Assembly (NCBI RefSeq): GCF_000622085.1
Contig: NZ_JHWL01000010.1
Coordinates: forward strand, 86,786 to 150,785
DNA: 64,000 bases
Direction: 5' to 3'
From: Butyrivibrio proteoclasticus P6B7
GTDB lineage: Bacteria; Bacillota; Clostridia; Lachnospirales; Lachnospiraceae
Shown here: positions 34,452 to 43,438 of the stretch, piece by piece
How positions within the stretch are numbered: position 1 is the stretch's first letter
How the letters are laid out: every line of letters begins with the position of its first letter
Notes under the pieces: generated by a model
What the model saw: the letters and a program-made list of their open reading frames with translations, nothing else
Database searches by the model: none
What the model was told of the DNA's origin: nothing
Translations under genes and position numbers: made by a program

Positions 34452-34595
34452 AGTAAGTTTTGAGATAGCATTTGGCACTTGCTAACGCTCGCGCTACGTA
34501 AAAAACGTAGCAGTACTAAGTCGTCACAGAACGCCGACTAAGTACTGACGTTTTTTAAGTTTTGCTGCGTGTCAAACACCATCTCAAAACTTACT
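34452..34595. repeat. 144-bp long imperfect inverted repeat (MITE-like)
   Basis: The left arm begins AGTAAGTTTTGAGATAGCAT and the right arm ends with its near-complement ATCTCAAAACTTACT at 34595; outer arms of about 27 bp pair with few mismatches. Inside, CAGTACTAAGTCG faces CGACTAAGTACTG. The whole could fold into one long hairpin. Nothing else is seen between 34600 and 34736. Confidence 0.7.
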
Positions 34596-34736
34596 CTGTT
34601 TTACATAATCTTCAATATTCATTCGCTAGCGTAGAATTCACAGATGTAATTATATGTTCCTATTCTACTCTATTTGAGATAAGAAATCTCATTACTTAAT
34701 GCTATTTATTTACTATTGTTTTATGTATATAAAAAT

Positions 34737-34782
34737 CCTAGTGTCGGATAGCTTAATACAAGCCATAACACGACACTAGGAC
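34737..34782 (-). terminator. Terminator of the polysaccharide operon
   Basis: TCCTAGTGTCG (34737-34747) pairs perfectly with CGACACTAGGA (34772-34782); on the minus strand TTTTTAT follows. It lies 11 bp after the flippase gene, the last gene of the cluster. Confidence 0.85.
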
Positions 34783-34793
34783 TATAAAAATCA

Positions 34794-36017
34794 TCAATCA
34801 GCCTGCTTACTCTCCTTCTCCAGCGCGTTCATGCCAAATACCGCGGTAACGAGGAGCCTAATCAGGTTCACCACCACAAGTCCAACGGCCATTCCCATAA
34901 GGCCGAAGAAGTGTGTAGCAGGGATCAGCAGTACCAGGAATGTAGCTCCGTAGATAAGGTTGATCAGAAGCTGTGACTTCTCCTTAGTAAAGCTCAGGAG
35001 AATAACCATGAGGGATCCGGAAATGAAGTACAGGATCTGTCCCAGGTTAGCCAGGAAGAAGTATCCGCTGGCCTCCGCAAGCAGGTTCGGGTAAAAGAGC
35101 TTAACAAACACGTAGGACACAAACATGCAAACGCCGGCGCCGACGATAGACAGCGCAAGGGCTGCAAGGCACATCAGTGAAAAGATCCTACGTGTAAGCT
35201 TAATCTTGTAGTTGGTAAAATAGCTGATAATAATGCCGTTTAGCGGTGTTGTGAGCATCGCCACGATCTTGCCAATAAGGCTGGCGGTGTAAAAGATCGT
35301 AACGCTCCTTGAATCCACCATTGGATGAAGTATGATCTTGTCCGCATGAAGCGCCATGGCAGCCACAAGGTTAGAGGCTGAAATGGTCCACACAGACTTC
35401 ATGTTAGCGTCAAAGCTATCAGAGCGAATCAGGAACGGAGCCTTGAAGATAGAACCCACAATGCAAGTAAACACAAGGCCTGCCAGCTCTCCCAAGAGAA
35501 TGACCAGCACCCAGTTCTTTGTGAAATGGTACACGCCAAGACCTGCCACATAGCCCACAGCCACTGACAGGAAGAACAGGAAGTAGTTCACGAACTTAAT
35601 GTTCATGCGGTATTCCACGTCCGCGTAGTATCTGAAGACCGTAGCGATCATCAGCACCAGCAACAGTGCGTAGTAGACAGGATTTAGTTCTTTTATGGAC
35701 AAAAGAGCTATGAAGGTAACCACCGTGGAAATAGCCGCGATAATGAGAAGAAAGATGTTGTAGTCACCGTTAGTCTCAGTGCGGTCCTTCTTGGCCACCA
35801 TACGAGAATAGCTGGCGGCAGTACCGAAGCCAGCTCCCATAATGGAAACTATTGAAATCAAATAAAGAACGGTGCCGAAGGCGGTCTCGCCCATAGCCTT
35901 GTTAAGGCTTGGGTAGATAACCAGCTGGAGGACACCGTTGTAGATAACCAGCGCAAGCACGCTGAGAATTAAATCCTTTGAAGCCTTAAGTGCCAGGCTC
36001 TTTTTGCTAGTGTTCAT
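34794..36017 (-). CDS. Wzx-like polysaccharide flippase (MOP superfamily)
   Basis: A 407-residue protein with about twelve membrane segments in the Wzx/PST layout: an N-terminal SLALKASKDLILSVLALVIYNGVLQLVIYP, then paired hydrophobic helices with LLGELAGLVFTCIVGSIF and SASNLVAAMALHADKIILHPMVDS in the middle. It should flip lipid-linked repeat units across the cytoplasmic membrane for surface polysaccharide assembly. AAGGA precedes ATG 36017; upstream in-frame starts give an unlikely His/Cys-rich tail. It is the last gene of the 34.8-51.4 kb cluster. Confidence 0.8.
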   Translation of the reverse strand: MNTSKKSLALKASKDLILSVLALVIYNGVLQLVIYPSLNKAMGETAFGTVLYLISIVSIMGAGFGTAASYSRMVAKKDRTETNGDYNIFLLIIAAISTVVTFIALLSIKELNPVYYALLLVLMIATVFRYYADVEYRMNIKFVNYFLFFLSVAVGYVAGLGVYHFTKNWVLVILLGELAGLVFTCIVGSIFKAPFLIRSDSFDANMKSVWTISASNLVAAMALHADKIILHPMVDSRSVTIFYTASLIGKIVAMLTTPLNGIIISYFTNYKIKLTRRIFSLMCLAALALSIVGAGVCMFVSYVFVKLFYPNLLAEASGYFFLANLGQILYFISGSLMVILLSFTKEKSQLLINLIYGATFLVLLIPATHFFGLMGMAVGLVVVNLIRLLVTAVFGMNALEKESKQAD

Positions 36018-36173
36018 GGTAAATCCTTTTCTAATAATAATGCACGGAATCCGCTGCAATGCGGATTCTTGATGAAACAATATATTCATAATTGTTGATT
36101 TCTGTATCATTGCAGAAATCCACATTTATTCTCTAGATGATCAGAAAAATCCACAATCATTCTCTAGATAATA

Positions 36174-37115
36174 TCAGGAATTATAGTCCGTCTCCTTGTG
36201 GCGCTGCAGCATGTTGAGCTGCATCTCGAACTCACGCCTGTTGTTCAGGGCCATTGTGGATAACAGTACTCCGGTAAAAAAGCTTTGGAATGCCGCGAGC
36301 ATAGCGAAGCCGCATACGAACAAGGTTGGATATCTGTCAACTCGGCCTGTGATCCAATAATCATGGATAACAGGAATAACAAAGCCGATTGAAAGAGCTG
36401 CCAGAATTGCTGCTATTATAGTAAAGAAGCCAAATGGCTTGTAGCTACGATAGAGCTTTGCAATAGTCTTAAGAACCTTGAAGCCGTCAGCATAGGTATT
36501 AAGCTTACTCTCAGATCCCGCAGGTCTGTCTCTGTACTCGATAACTACGTTGTCGATCTGCATGTTGTTGTAAACCGCATGGATAGTCATCTCAGTCTCG
36601 ATCTCGAATCCCTTTGAAAGAACCGGGAAGGTCTTAACGAATTCATAGCTGAAAGCTCTGTAGCCAGTCATGATGTCGCGGACGTTACAGCCAAAGAGCT
36701 TGTTGATGCTGCCGCGAACAAGGCTGTTTCCAAAATTGTGGAAAGGACGCTTATTTTCCTGGAAGTATGTGGATGAAAGTCTGTCACCAACTACCATGTC
36801 GGAGTTGTGGTTAAGGACAAGGTCCACCATCTCAGGCGCAGACTCCATTGGATAGGTGTCATCGCCGTCAACCATCACATATACAAGGGCATCGATCTCG
36901 CGGAACATACGGCGGATAACGTTTCCCTTACCCTGCATGTACTCGTTGCGCACAACGGCGCCCTCTGCCTCTGCGATCTCAACAGTTCTGTCCTTGGAAT
37001 TGTTGTTATATACATAGATTGTGGCCTCTGGGAGCGCAGCCTTGGCGTCCCTGATAACCTTACCTATTGTAGCTTCTTCGTTATAGCATGGAATTAATAC
37101 TGCAATTTTGTCCAT
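36174..37115 (-). CDS. Family 2 glycosyltransferase, dolichol/polyprenyl-phosphate type
   Basis: A 313-residue GT-A enzyme. Residues 1-215 are the catalytic domain: VLIPCYNEEATIGKVIRD, nucleotide-binding NNNSKDRTVEIAE, the DxD-like MVDGDDTYPM, and the acceptor region MTGYRAFSYEFVKTFPV. Two C-terminal hydrophobic hairpins (FFTIIAAILAALSIGFVIPV and TLFVCGFAMLAAFQSFFTGVLLS) anchor it. Such enzymes charge polyprenyl phosphate with a sugar, supplying GT-C transferases like those in this cluster. GAAGGA precedes the ATG. Confidence 0.85.
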   Translation of the reverse strand: MDKIAVLIPCYNEEATIGKVIRDAKAALPEATIYVYNNNSKDRTVEIAEAEGAVVRNEYMQGKGNVIRRMFREIDALVYVMVDGDDTYPMESAPEMVDLVLNHNSDMVVGDRLSSTYFQENKRPFHNFGNSLVRGSINKLFGCNVRDIMTGYRAFSYEFVKTFPVLSKGFEIETEMTIHAVYNNMQIDNVVIEYRDRPAGSESKLNTYADGFKVLKTIAKLYRSYKPFGFFTIIAAILAALSIGFVIPVIHDYWITGRVDRYPTLFVCGFAMLAAFQSFFTGVLLSTMALNNRREFEMQLNMLQRHKETDYNS

Positions 37116-37239
37116 TTTGATTCCTTCTCATTATTCATTATCTGTAGATAATCTACTAGAATTATCCACATTTATATTATTCATGACATTCAATCAGATA
37201 ACAACTATCAATAATTCCGTGTTATCCATCCTGCATCCA

Positions 37240-39069
37240 TCACTCAACAATCGTATACACATAGATTGTATACGGCGATCCGGCTCCGCTGTAGCTTCCA
37301 ACAAGCTTAAGTCCAGCTTCTGCCGCATTAGATATCTCAATTCGTGAAAAGATATAACTACATCCCATCTCAGCCAGAGCTGCGGAATTGATGTAGATAT
37401 CGTTGTCCGTCACACCAGTCATGCTCTTGGTTGGCATAACGATGGACAGATCAGTGCCGGAATACAGATAACATCTGGCACCCCACTCATCATAGTATAG
37501 CCTAGTGGGCTCCATCCTATCAAGAGCCGGCGCAATCACCTGACGGAACTGCTCCTTGTAGCTCTGTGGGTAGAATCCAAGATAGCCATCCAAAGTCCTG
37601 ATACCGTTATATTCAAGAACTGCAGGGTGCATACCGTAGGCAACAGCCCATTCGTTCTGGTATTTCAAGTCATTCTTAATTGATGTAAAAAGATCTTTTG
37701 AATAAAATTCACCGTAGGTGAGCTCGTCCAGTTCGTTGCCCATGTTGCGCTTGATCTCGCCCTTAGCGGTGTTCAGCAGGTCGTTGTACCTGGTGGGCGT
37801 GGTAAGGACAATGAGAATAGCCTCCACCATCACGATGTATGGTAGGAAGGACAGGATTTTTTTCCACTTATGGGAAATGCCGTCCTTACCAAGGATGTAG
37901 TCAAAGAACCGCACCGCGAAGATGAAGAGCATCGCGCACCAGAGAAATGGGCTAAAAAAGATAGTCCTGTTAAACTGGAAGCCCTTAAGAGGCGGCAATA
38001 TAGTTGCCACCAGCATGTTCATGCCCTTTGAATAGTAAAGGCCGTAAATCAGGGCGTTGAACACAAGAATCAAGAAGCACAGATTGTAAACGTCGTGGAA
38101 AATCCCCTTAAAATCGCGCTTCATCACATAGCGAACGTTGAGTTCCACCAGATAAGCCAGGCAGATAGGCATTACAAAGAACTTATGGCAGTCCTCCGCA
38201 TGCATCATGCTGTTGACGAAGACGTCGAAGCTTTCCTTCATGATGCCGCCAAAGCCGTAGTAGGTCTGAACCATAGTCTCGCGGATGGTCTCAGTGTCAG
38301 AGAACAACATCATTCCAAAGAGCCTGTACTCGAAGGCCACGTTGCCTGCAGCAAGTATGAAAAGAGCTACAACCAAAGCCAGAGAAATACGCTTATCTCT
38401 GATAAAGAGCCAGATGATGGCCACAACTAAATATGCAAGAATGAAAAATCCAAAATATGAAAAATAAGAAACGAAAGGATAGGCAAAGACCAAAAGCTGC
38501 CATTTCCAGGTGTTCTTAAGGACTTCAGAAAGCTTGCTTCCTGGAGGCGCTGCTTTGTACACATTCCTAAGGAAATAGATGATAAGCGGAATGCTGGCAA
38601 ATGCAATGCCGTAAGCTGGGAACACGTTGAGAACGCCGTAAAGAAGGCCGCCCAGTGAGGCGAAAGCCTTGATTCCAAGAGGAAGATCTTTTACGTCGCG
38701 GATCTGCCTTGCGTCCTTGATATAGTCGATCATAAGAAGTCTAAAAGAAATAACTGCAATAAGAATCTTGATGCCGTAGCCGTGGATGTAGGCTGCGTAA
38801 GGCCTCATCACCATGTACAGCACAGAATAAAGAGAAAACTCGCTGGGGAGCACATCCCTTGAAACGCCCCCAAGGAAAGGAGCGCTGACACCGTGGCTAA
38901 AGAAACTGCCGGTGTTACGGAGCATCGCGTACTGGGCGATGAAAAGATCCATGTTGTCATGCACAGCAACAAAGCTATCCTCTCCCACAATCATCATGAA
39001 AGCACAGGCTGCGATTGCAAAGAGAATAGCAAGACATAAGAATTTGTCGTTTTTGATACGTTTGATCAT
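37240..39069 (-). CDS. DUF6044-like polytopic membrane protein
   Basis: A 609-residue membrane protein with about eleven hydrophobic segments and a soluble C-terminal domain of about 150 residues. MMIVGEDSFVAVHDNMDLFIAQYAMLRN and GVSRDVLPSEFSLYSVLYM resemble the DUF6044 (YkoS-like) family, whose acidic first loop (HDNMD) recalls GT-C enzymes. A transferase that uses lipid-linked sugar donors is plausible but not proven. It is in line with the polysaccharide genes, 124 bp upstream of the GT2 start. Confidence 0.7.
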   Translation of the reverse strand: MIKRIKNDKFLCLAILFAIAACAFMMIVGEDSFVAVHDNMDLFIAQYAMLRNTGSFFSHGVSAPFLGGVSRDVLPSEFSLYSVLYMVMRPYAAYIHGYGIKILIAVISFRLLMIDYIKDARQIRDVKDLPLGIKAFASLGGLLYGVLNVFPAYGIAFASIPLIIYFLRNVYKAAPPGSKLSEVLKNTWKWQLLVFAYPFVSYFSYFGFFILAYLVVAIIWLFIRDKRISLALVVALFILAAGNVAFEYRLFGMMLFSDTETIRETMVQTYYGFGGIMKESFDVFVNSMMHAEDCHKFFVMPICLAYLVELNVRYVMKRDFKGIFHDVYNLCFLILVFNALIYGLYYSKGMNMLVATILPPLKGFQFNRTIFFSPFLWCAMLFIFAVRFFDYILGKDGISHKWKKILSFLPYIVMVEAILIVLTTPTRYNDLLNTAKGEIKRNMGNELDELTYGEFYSKDLFTSIKNDLKYQNEWAVAYGMHPAVLEYNGIRTLDGYLGFYPQSYKEQFRQVIAPALDRMEPTRLYYDEWGARCYLYSGTDLSIVMPTKSMTGVTDNDIYINSAALAEMGCSYIFSRIEISNAAEAGLKLVGSYSGAGSPYTIYVYTIVE

Positions 39070-39143
39070 CTTATAATCTCGTTCCGATCTTTATTGCTAT
39101 GATTTATCAGCATCTGAACGGTCAGAAGCTGGTATTTGCTGGA

Positions 39144-40163
39144 TTACTTAATGTTATCGTCAGTGTTGTTCTTGTTACCGATCTTCATACGCTCGTGACC
39201 GCCAAGTCTGTTGGCTGCGTCCTGATCACCACGAAGAATTGCGTTAACGATCTGCATACGGAAACCAGCGTCGATGAAATCACAGTGCTTACAGAATGGA
39301 TAGTTCTGACGGCCTTCTGCAATCTGTCTTCTAACCTGCTGGAACTTCTCAGAGCCCCATGCTTCCTTAAGTGACATCTTAGTAAGGTCGCCAAAGTCAG
39401 TCTTCTCGAAGTTATCGCAGCAGCAAAGACCCATCTTACCGTTAGGCATGATCCACATATCTGTGAATGGTAAAAGACATGTCTCCTTGATAACCTTCTC
39501 TGTAGCCTGCTTGTTAGGCGCACTTCCGGCGCGGTTTGTAAGAACCTCCTGAAGGTATCTCATCTGAATCTGGATGTCCAGATCCTTGAACTCCTCTGGA
39601 TGAGCCTTTACATAATCGTAGAGCTCCTGAATGTTCTTGTGGAGCTTCATTTCCATAGAGTAGTTGTTGATAATAAGCTGATCGATGTAAGGAGCAACCT
39701 CTTTTACCTTATCGATATTGAGAATAAGGCCGTTTGTAGACATGAAGATAAAGCTGTCAGGAAGCTTCTCCCTGGCGTACTTGTGTCTCTCCACGATCTT
39801 AGTGTCCAGAAGTGGCTCGTTGTTGCCGTAGAGGGTAAGGTGACCCTTGTAACCCCAGTCAGCAAGCTGATCGATGATGTTCTTGTAAAGATCGTCGTCG
39901 ATGATCATAAGAGGTCTGCACTCCGCATGAACGTTGGCTGTGCAGAAAGAACATGTTGAATTACATCTATTGATTGTCTCAATGTTGACAACGTTAGGCA
40001 TTGGGACTTCCTTGGAATTAAGGAAATAATCGCAATAAGCCTTCTGTGACTTGCTACGTGTAACGAACTGTAATTTAAGGTAGGCATTACTTGCAAGCAT
40101 TGGGAAGTGCTTTCTTGCAAACCATCCAAATTTTCCCATGAAACTATTGATTCTAATTGGCAT
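39144..40163 (-). CDS. Radical SAM protein with SPASM-like C-terminus
   Basis: A 339-residue enzyme. The cluster motif is CNSTCSFC (C-x3-C-x2-C) near residues 66-73, followed by GHLTLYGNNEPLLD in place of the usual GGEP region and by IFMSTNGLIL. The C-terminus has LLPFTDMWIMPNGKMGLCCCDN and NYPFCKHCDF, extra Cys residues like a SPASM auxiliary cluster. Such enzymes modify peptides or sugars by radical chemistry. It is the only redox enzyme in the polysaccharide cluster; the substrate is not evident. GGAG lies eight bases before the ATG. Confidence 0.85.
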   Translation of the reverse strand: MPIRINSFMGKFGWFARKHFPMLASNAYLKLQFVTRSKSQKAYCDYFLNSKEVPMPNVVNIETINRCNSTCSFCTANVHAECRPLMIIDDDLYKNIIDQLADWGYKGHLTLYGNNEPLLDTKIVERHKYAREKLPDSFIFMSTNGLILNIDKVKEVAPYIDQLIINNYSMEMKLHKNIQELYDYVKAHPEEFKDLDIQIQMRYLQEVLTNRAGSAPNKQATEKVIKETCLLPFTDMWIMPNGKMGLCCCDNFEKTDFGDLTKMSLKEAWGSEKFQQVRRQIAEGRQNYPFCKHCDFIDAGFRMQIVNAILRGDQDAANRLGGHERMKIGNKNNTDDNIK

Positions 40164-40189
40164 AACTATTTCTCCTTGAAACTTGTATA

Positions 40190-41779
40190 TTACTTAACTA
40201 GGTCCACGCGTTCATACAAATAGTACTCTTTGCTGAACCTGTAGATATCGATGTTATCATGTAGCACCAGCTCGTACCCTTCCACATCCGCCGGATCAAG
40301 CTGCTCACAGGACACCACGAAGTCCACCTTGCCCTCACGAATGAAGCCGTACTGAACCTCCAGAACCTCGTCCATATTTAAAGTCTGGGTCTGATAATAA
40401 TAACACACCGGGTCCGCATTTGTCACAGTGTAAAGCCCCGTGTCGAAACCGTACATATTAAGCAGCTTCGGGTTGTTCACACCCTGGGAAGCTATGTAAT
40501 CTCTGAACTTGAAGAGCCAGAGATCTTTCTTTTTAACACTCATGGTCCTGACGTTAACAGAGCAGCCAAGGATGATGGCAACGCTGATAGCCAGGGCGGT
40601 TAAAAGAACTAACACCGTCTTGGGGCCTGTTGGTGAAAAGAGCATTTGGCTTTCTCTTTTACCCCGAGCCCAGCCCATGAGCCTGTAGAGACCCTTCATG
40701 AGTTTGCCCACTGCCACAAGTCCAAACACCGCAAAGGCGTTGATTGGGAATGGGTAGTACATCAGCGTCACTCCGCCTGCGAAGATCACCAGGATCAGAA
40801 AGGTCAAAAGAGCTACTATATTAAGGTACTCGAAGACGCTGACCTCGATTAAAAAGCTATTTCTTTTTATCTGATTGAACTTATTCTCCTTGATGAATTT
40901 GGAAAATAAAGCCACAGTAAAGTATACAGCACCGACAAAAATAAGCAAGTAGCATATCGGATTACTGTACATATGATCTGTCATAATATCGTATATTGCA
41001 GCGAATCGTTCCAGTAAACTCAGGCTCTTTGAGTATTCAAAAATATTTTTGTACAAATAAACGTATGCCCAGCTGCCGATGGAACCATTAACGCCAAAAT
41101 AGATAATTCCTGGCACTGTAGCGATAACCATGCCGAACAGGAAGACAAAGCAGCTGATAAATGCCTTAGCCACTGCTTTGGCGCCGATGAGGTCCGCGAA
41201 GAACACCATCATCATCCAGGCAAAGAAGAATCCCAGGGAGTTGAACTTGATGTGGAACACCACGCCAGCCAGGAAGCCGCCAAACAACACTGTTCCGTAG
41301 CTCATAGCCTCCGGATAGCCTTCCCTGAAGTACCTTAGAGACAGATACATTCCAAGGCAGATGCATGGGAACAGGAATTCTTCGGCACTTCCGCCCCACC
41401 AAAAACACAGGGATGAGTAAATCACCGCGCTGGACAGGGCCGTTCCGATGTATGGCAGATAACCCTTGCCCAGGTACAGGTTCAGGATCAGAAAGATGCT
41501 TAGAAGCGCCACGAAGGCCGCCAGCACCTCAAACACATACACGCCGATGAAGGTTGTAGGCGAAATCAACGATGCCACGCCGTAGATGGCGTACAGGATG
41601 TAGCCCTTCTGGTCGAACAGGTCGCGATAGGGCACCATGCCCCTGAACATGCTCCTTCCCATGGTGAAGTAGCTGTTGGCGTCGTCCCAGAGATTGAACG
41701 CGTACAGGAATGACGAGCGCGAGCACAGCGTTATTGTCAAAAGAGCTACGAAAAAGCACCACAGAACAGGCTGCTTCAT
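40190..41779 (-). CDS. GT-C type membrane glycosyltransferase (1)
   Basis: About 529 residues with ten or more membrane segments. The first external loop, NLWDDANSYFTMGRSMFRGMVPYRDLFDQKGYILYAI, has the paired acidic residues and the [FY]-x-D-Q-K-G motif of PMT/ArnT-like GT-C transferases that use polyprenyl-phosphate sugars. The C-terminal 100 residues are soluble and external. The start is uncertain: ATG 41779 has a weak AGG, whereas a TTG at 41842 has GGAGAG five bases upstream but overlaps the previous gene by 38 bases. Part of the polysaccharide operon. Confidence 0.75.
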   Translation of the reverse strand: MKQPVLWCFFVALLTITLCSRSSFLYAFNLWDDANSYFTMGRSMFRGMVPYRDLFDQKGYILYAIYGVASLISPTTFIGVYVFEVLAAFVALLSIFLILNLYLGKGYLPYIGTALSSAVIYSSLCFWWGGSAEEFLFPCICLGMYLSLRYFREGYPEAMSYGTVLFGGFLAGVVFHIKFNSLGFFFAWMMMVFFADLIGAKAVAKAFISCFVFLFGMVIATVPGIIYFGVNGSIGSWAYVYLYKNIFEYSKSLSLLERFAAIYDIMTDHMYSNPICYLLIFVGAVYFTVALFSKFIKENKFNQIKRNSFLIEVSVFEYLNIVALLTFLILVIFAGGVTLMYYPFPINAFAVFGLVAVGKLMKGLYRLMGWARGKRESQMLFSPTGPKTVLVLLTALAISVAIILGCSVNVRTMSVKKKDLWLFKFRDYIASQGVNNPKLLNMYGFDTGLYTVTNADPVCYYYQTQTLNMDEVLEVQYGFIREGKVDFVVSCEQLDPADVEGYELVLHDNIDIYRFSKEYYLYERVDLVK

Positions 41780-41804
41780 GTTAAGCCTGTCGTCGGAGTA
41801 TATA

Positions 41805-43418
41805 TTAAGTTTTGATTTTTTGTTGCTTAGCCAATTGTCCAATTATTCTCTCCAATATTATCTGCATGCCCCTGGCGGCGAATGGCAGCCAGTACACGTA
41901 GTATCTCATGGTGTAGCGTGATGTGCCCTCCCAGAACTCGTGGAAGACCATGCCCCCGAAGATCAAGATCAGCAGTAGCATCTCCTCCTGAGAGATTCTC
42001 TTTTCCTTCAGGACCTTGGTCAGGTACACGAATACGCAGAAGTAACAAACCGTCATGAACACGTTCATGATCCAGCACAGAATCTGCGAGCCCTCTCCAA
42101 AGACAAGATATTCACAAGCCGCGGCCTGAAAGCCCTCTCTATCCACATGTCTGCTCACAAGATCCAGATTGTGTGTGGATATGCACACCGGGTCTGCCCA
42201 CTGGGTCAGGAACTTGCGCAGCAGGAACCTTCCGCCGTGTAATGGTCTTGTGATAAAAGAGCTAACATTTTCCTTGATGTTCTCAAGAGCCAGCGCTGAA
42301 GCTTCTTCTGAGTTGTAGTCATTGAAAGTTCCATAAATAGTGTAGTGGTAGCCGTTGTACCAGCCATCCTCCAACTCGCTCTCCTGAAGGCCCATGGCAA
42401 CCCAAGAAAGCTTTGGAAAGCCTGATGGAATCTCGCTAAGGCCAGTCACGGACTTGTAGTAGGTATTCACTGCGAAGCCCTGAAGCTTAACGCAGGCTAC
42501 TAGCAGGATTACAATTATGATGCGCTCAAGAGCGCGCTTCCAGGTTGGAGCCGTGAGTCTGCTTGGCTGGAATAATTTAGTCTTATTTGCATCCGCAGGT
42601 CGCATAATCGAGAACAATATCATCATGCACATAGCAATCAGTGCTATCTGGCAGTTGGTCTTCAGCATTACTGCCAGTGAAATAGACAGCGCAGCTCCAA
42701 TCATGTAGTCTCTTCTATCACGCTTTATATACATAAGTGTCAAGTAAAGCGCCAAGGTCTGAGGGCCCATGCTGAGGATATCGCCGTAAATGTAAGTCAC
42801 ATAATTATAGAAGAACAGCATGCCTAGGGACATCAAGGCCATAATGCTGCATATTGCTTTGCGCTCGAAAAGTTCCCAAGTAATCTTGTATAAAAATGCC
42901 ACGGTTACCAGGATAGAAATCAATTGCAAAAGATCCCAAGCCAGGTAATTGCCTGCGCCAAATATGCTAGTCATAATCTGGCCAAAAGCTACGTAGCCCA
43001 GCTGAAATGGGAAGAAGAAAAGATATCCACCCTTTTCAGTCAGCGCGGAATAATTACCACTCATAAACTCGTTGATGCAATTGTCCAATGTCTTTGAGTC
43101 ATTAACTGGCAGTGGAGTGATCACAAGGATCAGCATCAAGCAGTAAGCTATCACAAAGCCATAGCTAAGCAGCTTGTAACCATCTGCCTTAGTTGTAAGA
43201 AGGTTTCTTTTGTAAAGTAATACAAAAACCACAAAAACTGCCGCCGTAAATAAGAGCAGCAGTGGTATATTCTCTCTTGTGTATTGTGGCCAGTCCACAT
43301 CGTAGTGCATGTCGTAGTAAATCGTGGTCACAACGCTTGTGGCCAGCACCAGGAACGATGCCAGTGCCAGACAGAACACTATTATTAAATTGAATATGTT
43401 TCTTGCTTTCAAGTGCAC
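41805..43418 (-). CDS. GT-C type membrane glycosyltransferase (2)
   Basis: About 537 residues with ten or more hydrophobic segments and a large loop at about 320-420. LVITPLPVNDSKTLDNCINEFMSGNYSALTEKGGYLFFFPFQLGYV resembles the first external loop of GT39/ArnT-like enzymes. FWEGTSRYTMRYYVYWLPFAARGMQ closes the membrane domain, like Wzy/PMT-type proteins. The start is GTG 43418 with AGGAG only three bases away; a TTG at 43412 has better spacing. Transfer of a lipid-linked sugar to the polysaccharide is inferred from fold and context. Confidence 0.7.
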   Translation of the reverse strand: MHLKARNIFNLIIVFCLALASFLVLATSVVTTIYYDMHYDVDWPQYTRENIPLLLLFTAAVFVVFVLLYKRNLLTTKADGYKLLSYGFVIAYCLMLILVITPLPVNDSKTLDNCINEFMSGNYSALTEKGGYLFFFPFQLGYVAFGQIMTSIFGAGNYLAWDLLQLISILVTVAFLYKITWELFERKAICSIMALMSLGMLFFYNYVTYIYGDILSMGPQTLALYLTLMYIKRDRRDYMIGAALSISLAVMLKTNCQIALIAMCMMILFSIMRPADANKTKLFQPSRLTAPTWKRALERIIIVILLVACVKLQGFAVNTYYKSVTGLSEIPSGFPKLSWVAMGLQESELEDGWYNGYHYTIYGTFNDYNSEEASALALENIKENVSSFITRPLHGGRFLLRKFLTQWADPVCISTHNLDLVSRHVDREGFQAAACEYLVFGEGSQILCWIMNVFMTVCYFCVFVYLTKVLKEKRISQEEMLLLILIFGGMVFHEFWEGTSRYTMRYYVYWLPFAARGMQIILERIIGQLAKQQKIKT

Positions 43419-43438
43419 TGTCTCCTAATCGTTATTTT

